Assembly: GCA_903924715.1 (NCBI GenBank)
Contig: CAIYCP010000335.1
Span: 1-7,004, forward strand
DNA length: 7,004 nt
Reading direction: 5' to 3'
Source of the DNA: an uncultured beta proteobacterium
GTDB taxonomy: Bacteria > Pseudomonadota > Gammaproteobacteria > Burkholderiales > Burkholderiaceae_B
Part shown: piece by piece, positions 5,375-7,004 of the stretch
Numbering within the stretch: the first letter of the stretch is position 1
Layout: every line of letters begins with the position of its first letter
Made by a program: the position numbers and the translations under genes
Notes under the pieces: generated by a model
What the model was told of the DNA's origin: nothing
Database searches by the model: none
Seen by the model: only the letters and a program-made list of their open reading frames with translations

Positions 5375-6221
5375 GTAGCTCTCTGACGGCACACCAACGC
5401 ATCACTCTAGGGTGCGGATCGTTGTACGGAGTCGAACGATGCATGGTCCAACGATCATCCCAAATTGCAAGATCATTCGCTTCCCATTCAAGGTGATAGA
5501 CAAACTGAGGCTGTGTTGCGTGTGCAGTGAGTTCATCTATCAAGGCTCGACCTTTTTCTAAGGGCCAGCCAATCACATGTGAGGCGTGCGAGGCGAGATA
5601 TAAAGATTTTCGTCCTGAAACCGGATGTTGGCGTACCAAAGGATGCACGACGGCCGGACGGCTAGCTAAGGTCTCTGCACTGAAGTCACTCATATTGAGT
5701 CCCATCTTTTGGCGCAACCAATAAATACTGTGCTCAACCATCAGACCTTCTAGTTCAATTTGGCGTTGTTTCGGTAAGGCTTCCCAAGCGGCACACATGT
5801 CAGCATATTCGGTTCTGGGTGGTTTTGGAGGCAACACCCGTGCGTGCAACGCCGTCAAGCGGATTGGAGGCTGATTTTGAGAGCCATCCGTATGCCAAAG
5901 CAAATTACCCAGCAAGTACATGCCGCGTACGCTGTCAGCAGGGATCGGTTGACCGTCTGAATCGACTGTCGCGATATCGTAAAAGTGAGGGTGGCCCGTT
6001 GCAAGCTCTTTCAGTGTAGCCACAACAGGTGGACCAAATTTCTCAATGAACGCTTGTTGTTGATCGTCACCTATTTGCTGATTACGTAAAATCAATAACC
6101 CGTACTTGGCTAGGGCCTGTTCAAGCGCTTGGGCCTCTTGCGTGCCCATCGGCGTACGCAGATCAAGCCCAGTCACCGACGCAACAAACGTTTTTCCTTC
6201 TTGCTGAAACGCTAATGACAT
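5364..6221 (-). CDS. TfdA/TauD-family Fe(II)/2-oxoglutarate-dependent dioxygenase, 285 aa
   Basis: This is a cytoplasmic non-heme iron oxygenase. The family hydroxylates a C-H bond next to a heteroatom, releasing for example sulfite, a phenol or an amine, and converts 2-oxoglutarate to succinate and CO2. The iron ligands are H110-T-D112 in LLWHTDGS and the distal H261 in RWTMHRST. R272, 11 residues after H261, matches the 2-oxoglutarate Arg of TauD (R266 after H255). The LPPKPPRTEYADMCAAWEALP and MVEHSIYWLRQK stretches resemble TfdA more than TauD. The position of the TauD substrate Arg (R270) is W276 here, with R275 beside it, so the bound acid is probably different. The start is ATG 6221, with GGAG inside the end of the upstream gene; the 3-nt gap implies translational coupling. 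The C-terminus is encoded by the heptamer repeat. Confidence 0.93.
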   Translation of the reverse strand: MSLAFQQEGKTFVASVTGLDLRTPMGTQEAQALEQALAKYGLLILRNQQIGDDQQQAFIEKFGPPVVATLKELATGHPHFYDIATVDSDGQPIPADSVRGMYLLGNLLWHTDGSQNQPPIRLTALHARVLPPKPPRTEYADMCAAWEALPKQRQIELEGLMVEHSIYWLRQKMGLNMSDFSAETLASRPAVVHPLVRQHPVSGRKSLYLASHASHVIGWPLEKGRALIDELTAHATQPQFVYHLEWEANDLAIWDDRWTMHRSTPYNDPHPRVMRWCAVRELHNV

Positions 6222-6224
6222 GCA

Positions 6225-7004
6225 TTACTCCGACTTTGAAGCGTGATCAAACCAAAGCAGCGAACGATCAATGTCTTTAAGTGTTGGACAACCCGAAAAA
6301 GCCATGACGCGATCTAATTCTTCTCGCAAAATATCCAGTGCACGAAACGCGCCCTCTTCTCCGGCTGCTGTGACGCCCCACAGCGGGGCACGACCTGCAA
6401 AAACACCTTTTGCACCAAGTGCAAGGGCCTTGAAGATATCGCTTCCACGCCGAATCCCGCTATCCAAGAGCACATCGGCACGACCATTGACGCGTTCGAC
6501 AATATCAGGAAGCGCATCAATCGGAGCAATCGCCATATCCAGATTGCGACCACCATGGTTCGACACCACAATTGCGTCCGCACCGCATTCAAGTGCGCGC
6601 TGTGCGTCGTCGGGATGCAAAACACCTTTGACCATCAAGCTGCCGCTCCAGCGTTTGCGCAACTCTTTTAAGTCGGCCCAGTTCAGCGAGTCACTTTTAG
6701 GCAAACTGACCTGTTGACCTGGTTTACGCTGCATCAGCTTTTGACGGTACTGATCGGGATAGTTTTCAAGCGCGGGGATACCCGAGCGCAACAAATACTT
6801 TAGAAATACGGAGATAAACCATGTTGGATGGCGAGCCACATCAACCATATTGCCACGCGTGATCTGCATCGGTAACGTGAAACCATTGCGACGGTTGTAC
6901 TCTCTGTTGGGTGACACCGCCGTATCCACGGTCACAATCAGCGCCTCATAACCAGCCGCCTTGACTCGGTCAATCAGTTGATACGACACCTCGCGATCAG
7001 GCCA
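6225..7004 (-). CDS. FMN-dependent 2-hydroxy-acid dehydrogenase/oxidase, C-terminal 259 aa (5' end outside window)
   Basis: This is a member of the lactate dehydrogenase / glycolate oxidase / mandelate dehydrogenase family, which oxidises L-2-hydroxy acids to 2-oxo acids using FMN. The reading frame stays open to the right edge (first visible codons W-P-D-R-E), so the GTG at 6989 is internal, not the start. In fragment numbering, R34 (PNREYNRRN) is the substrate Arg, K126 (MVKGV) contacts FMN, H150 and R153 (SNHGGRNLD) are the catalytic base and second Arg, and D181-SGIRRG and FAGR (202-205) hold the FMN phosphate. The variable loop (about 50-105) includes NMVDVARHPTWF and PALENYP, as in the mandelate/lactate branch. 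About 120-140 N-terminal residues are missing. The active-site Tyr that separates subfamilies lies just outside the window. It precedes the dioxygenase by 3 nt in the same operon. Confidence 0.94.
   Translation of the reverse strand, partial: WPDREVSYQLIDRVKAAGYEALIVTVDTAVSPNREYNRRNGFTLPMQITRGNMVDVARHPTWFISVFLKYLLRSGIPALENYPDQYRQKLMQRKPGQQVSLPKSDSLNWADLKELRKRWSGSLMVKGVLHPDDAQRALECGADAIVVSNHGGRNLDMAIAPIDALPDIVERVNGRADVLLDSGIRRGSDIFKALALGAKGVFAGRAPLWGVTAAGEEGAFRALDILREELDRVMAFSGCPTLKDIDRSLLWFDHASKSE

Noticed and set aside
6271..6717. 148-codon plus-strand frame opposite the FMN dehydrogenase gene
   Set aside because: It is rich in Ser, Ala and Pro, as expected for the antisense of a real gene, and the minus strand encodes the full set of family motifs.
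6987..6989. GTG at 6989 as the start of the FMN dehydrogenase
   Set aside because: The frame continues upstream through W-P-D-R-E, which matches the conserved segment before the helix in this family, so the gene runs beyond the window.

Overview
The window looks like chromosome of a betaproteobacterium in the order Burkholderiales (Alcaligenaceae or Comamonadaceae type), with base composition near 50% GC by eye. The main reason is three separate genes for Bug/TctC-type periplasmic solute receptors in 7 kb, a family greatly expanded in that order. They sit among catabolic enzymes and no TctA/TctB membrane subunit is in view. The genus cannot be decided from this sequence.

Layout, left to right. 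(1) 1-290, minus: the N-terminal part of a Bug receptor running off the left edge. A good sigma70-type promoter (342-370) and several small palindromes lie in the 222-bp divergent gap. (2) 513-2315, plus: a short-chain dehydrogenase/reductase (SDR), then a second Bug receptor 48 nt downstream, probably one transcript. (3) 2316-3176, minus: an alpha/beta-hydrolase-fold protein whose stop codon directly abuts the Bug stop, with no terminator between. (4) 3309-4241, plus: a fumarylacetoacetate hydrolase (FAH) family enzyme, divergent from (3) across a 132-bp gap. A hairpin with flanking A and T runs (4270-4310) can end transcription from both sides. (5) 4309-7004, minus: an apparent operon read right to left, made of an FMN-dependent 2-hydroxy-acid dehydrogenase (5' end outside the window), a TfdA/TauD-type Fe(II)/2-oxoglutarate dioxygenase starting 3 nt later, and a third Bug receptor. 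Eight perfect copies of the heptamer ACGTTAT lie between the dioxygenase and that receptor.

Taken together, the window is a patchwork of small carboxylate uptake-and-degradation cassettes. Each Bug receptor would capture an organic acid in the periplasm. The enzymes beside it (SDR, FAH-type C-C hydrolase, FMN hydroxy-acid dehydrogenase, 2-oxoglutarate dioxygenase) are of types that oxidise or cleave hydroxy-, oxo- or aryloxy-acids. Actual substrates cannot be read from the sequence.

No RNA gene, insertion sequence, phage gene or CRISPR array was seen, and I found no clear new defence or mobile system. The points most worth a second look are the heptamer array, the hydrolase-fold protein lacking Ser and His at the expected catalytic positions, the third Bug receptor with a shortened ligand loop, and the palindrome-rich divergent promoter region.
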